A stretch of DNA of 64,000 nucleotides, taken from positions 1-64,000 of the forward strand of contig JAEOTV010000169.1 of assembly GCA_016839635.1 (NCBI GenBank), written 5' to 3'. Below, piece by piece: positions 62,734-64,000 of the stretch (positions are counted from its first letter, which is position 1; each line of letters begins with the position of its first letter). A program made the translations under genes and the position numbers. The notes beneath the pieces were generated by a model that was given only the letters and a program-made list of their open reading frames with translations, was not told the DNA's origin and did no database searches. This stretch comes from Promethearchaeota archaeon (GTDB lineage Archaea; Asgardarchaeota; Lokiarchaeia; Sigynarchaeales; SOKP01).

Positions 62734-63978
62734 TTAACTTTCACTGACTTCTTTTAATGAATCGAGTTTCCGAAGATTAGTGAAGAGAAAAATCATTATT
62801 GTAGTCATAATGTATAAACTGGCGCTTATAAAGAATAAGGGTCCTATTCCATAAAATTCTGCTACTAAACCTGAAATTGCAGTTCCCACAGGCATAGCAA
62901 CAAATGAGAGAGTGTTATCGATTGATGTAATTCTTCCCAATTTTTCAGTTGGGACACTAGTTTGTAGAATTGTAAAGTATATTGCGTTTATAATCGGCAT
63001 AGTTAAACCCCGAATTACTGAAAATATCATCATAAGGAAGAAATCTCCTATTGGTACAAATGCAAATAAAGCATACATAATTCCATGAATAACAATCGCA
63101 ATCGTTATTATTGGTATTTTATGTGTCCATGTCCCTTTAACCGTTGTAATAATTCCTCCTATGAAAATTCCTATATTAAATGACATTGAAATCAGTGCAT
63201 ATTCAAAAACAGTCCCCATATGAAGAACTCTAACATAGTAAGGTAATAATGTACCAATGGGTTGCATTAAGAAATTACAGATCATTGCTTGAATAATCAA
63301 AGCCATAAGTCCTGGTACTGTGATTAAAACTTTAAATCCTGATCTAAATTGTTTCCCAAAAGATTCTCGTTCATTTTTTTCTTCCTGCTTTTTTACAGAA
63401 GGAATTTTGACCAATATTAAAGGAACAACTGATATTGAAAAAGTAATAACATCTATCCATAAAATTTGTTTAATGGTAAAGAACAATAATAATGGACCAC
63501 CTATTATAGGACCAATAATATGTATAAATCCTGTTGCGACAAAGTTTATACCATTAATTCTACTTAATTGTTTTTTAGGCACCATAGTAGGAATAATCGC
63601 ACTCTCTGTAGGCATATGAAACGCTTGACAAACAGCTCTAAAAGCAAAAAAGAAGAATAACATCCAGAACTCCATAAGGTTTAATGCAAAAAAGACCCAC
63701 ATTAAAAACGTCGAAAATGCTTGAAGGGAATCTACAATTAATATTACTTTTTTTTTATCATATTTATCTGCCACCACACCTCCTATTAATGAAGCTAAAA
63801 TAAAGGGAATTAAATAGGAAAGTGATCCAATTGAAAGTACTATAGCACTCTCCGTAATATCTGTTAACCACCAGGTTAATGCAAAATATACTATACTAGA
63901 GCCAAGAATAGAAACTAACTGACCCATCCAAAAAAAAATATAACTCGCAAAAGAACTATTTTGTGTGGACTCTTCCAT
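62734..63978 (-). CDS. Major facilitator superfamily exporter
   Basis: 414 residues, twelve spans. GGVVADKYDKKKVILIVD is MFS motif A after span 2. FRAVCQAFHMPTESAIIPTMVPKKQLSRINGI matches the EntS/enterobactin- and macrolide-exporter subgroup (COG0477, MFS_3-like), and GPIIGGPLL is motif C. Substrates of this group include siderophores and drugs. The ATG start is 22 bases from the window edge, so an upstream gene cannot be seen. Confidence 0.88.
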   Translation of the reverse strand: MEESTQNSSFASYIFFWMGQLVSILGSSIVYFALTWWLTDITESAIVLSIGSLSYLIPFILASLIGGVVADKYDKKKVILIVDSLQAFSTFLMWVFFALNLMEFWMLFFFFAFRAVCQAFHMPTESAIIPTMVPKKQLSRINGINFVATGFIHIIGPIIGGPLLLFFTIKQILWIDVITFSISVVPLILVKIPSVKKQEEKNERESFGKQFRSGFKVLITVPGLMALIIQAMICNFLMQPIGTLLPYYVRVLHMGTVFEYALISMSFNIGIFIGGIITTVKGTWTHKIPIITIAIVIHGIMYALFAFVPIGDFFLMMIFSVIRGLTMPIINAIYFTILQTSVPTEKLGRITSIDNTLSFVAMPVGTAISGLVAEFYGIGPLFFISASLYIMTTIMIFLFTNLRKLDSLKEVSES

Positions 63979-64000
63979 CGTGAAATTGGGATATGATTGA

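Noticed and set aside
1..64000. CRISPR array, transposase, integrase or phage genes
   Set aside because: Looked for regularly spaced repeats, DDE-type or tyrosine-recombinase motifs and structural phage proteins; none seen.
1..64000. Alternative genetic code with TGA as Trp
   Set aside because: TGA closes several intact genes at the expected family length (for example the MFS gene ending at 21010 and sufC ending at 40020).

Overview
The window is a 64 kb piece of a very AT-rich archaeal chromosome, most likely from the Asgard (Lokiarchaeia-like) lineage. This rests on gene content: roadblock-type and JAMM/MPN-type proteins, a KH/MBL/beta-CASP (archaeal CPSF-like) nuclease, an RMD1/DUF155-like protein, a minimal SufC-SufB pair, a PAC2 proteasome-assembly-type protein, zinc-ribbon membrane proteins, and a site-1-protease-like subtilisin. 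There is no rRNA, CRISPR array, insertion sequence or recognisable prophage. Stop codons follow the standard code (TAA, TAG and TGA are all used). Many genes start with TTG, and several carry a Shine-Dalgarno of the GGTGAT(C) register 3-6 bases before the start.

Layout. 1-5.8 kb: a partial membrane protein, a PAP2 phosphatase interrupted by an in-frame TGA, an MBL hydrolase, a flavin-binding NimA-like protein, a PHP phosphatase, a DUF5714 protein, a coiled-coil protein and a double-roadblock protein. 6-11.4 kb: a type-B carboxylesterase flanked by imperfect direct repeats, an ATP-grasp ligase, and an AAA+/VWA (Mg-chelatase-like) protein. 11.5-17 kb: the most unusual block, with three JAMM metalloproteases, two of them carrying long C-terminal coiled coils, around a zinc-ribbon adaptor-like protein, followed by an interrupted zinc-finger gene. 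17-25 kb: a membrane protein with a winged-helix-like tail, an MFS carrier, a copper P-type ATPase fused to YHS and Cys-rich domains, and a nitroreductase. 25-33.5 kb: IscU, a CPSF-like nuclease, a MobA-like transferase, a tiny acidic protein, an 800 bp gene-free gap, a methyltransferase/ATP-grasp fusion and an RMD1-like protein. 33.6-42.3 kb: an ion permease, a cysteine desulfurase, a flavoprotein, a polyferredoxin, a PAC2 protein, SufC-SufB with a winged-helix regulator, and a peroxiredoxin. 42.5-50.3 kb: a transglutaminase-like membrane protein, a MoxR/DUF2201-type AAA+ and VWA pair, a HAD phosphatase and GatC. 50.4-57.3 kb: an acyl-CoA synthetase alpha-type protein, dUTPase, GNAT, TPR, dodecin, thiolase, PurE and RpiA. 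57.3-64 kb: a 1343-residue membrane-anchored subtilisin, tRNA-Ala(GGC), a CFI-box protein and an MFS exporter.

How the genes work together. Fe-S assembly is spread over the window: a cysteine desulfurase, the IscU scaffold, SufC/SufB, and a polyferredoxin as a likely client. Two separate AAA+/VWA machines are present. The JAMM cluster lies beside one of them and has no ubiquitin, E1, E2 or E3 gene in the window, so its substrate is unknown. Two genes (iscU and the polyferredoxin) appear to start at ATA and ATT. In each case the conserved N-terminus and a well-placed Shine-Dalgarno lie upstream of the first standard start codon. Family calls are from sequence recognition by eye, with no database search.
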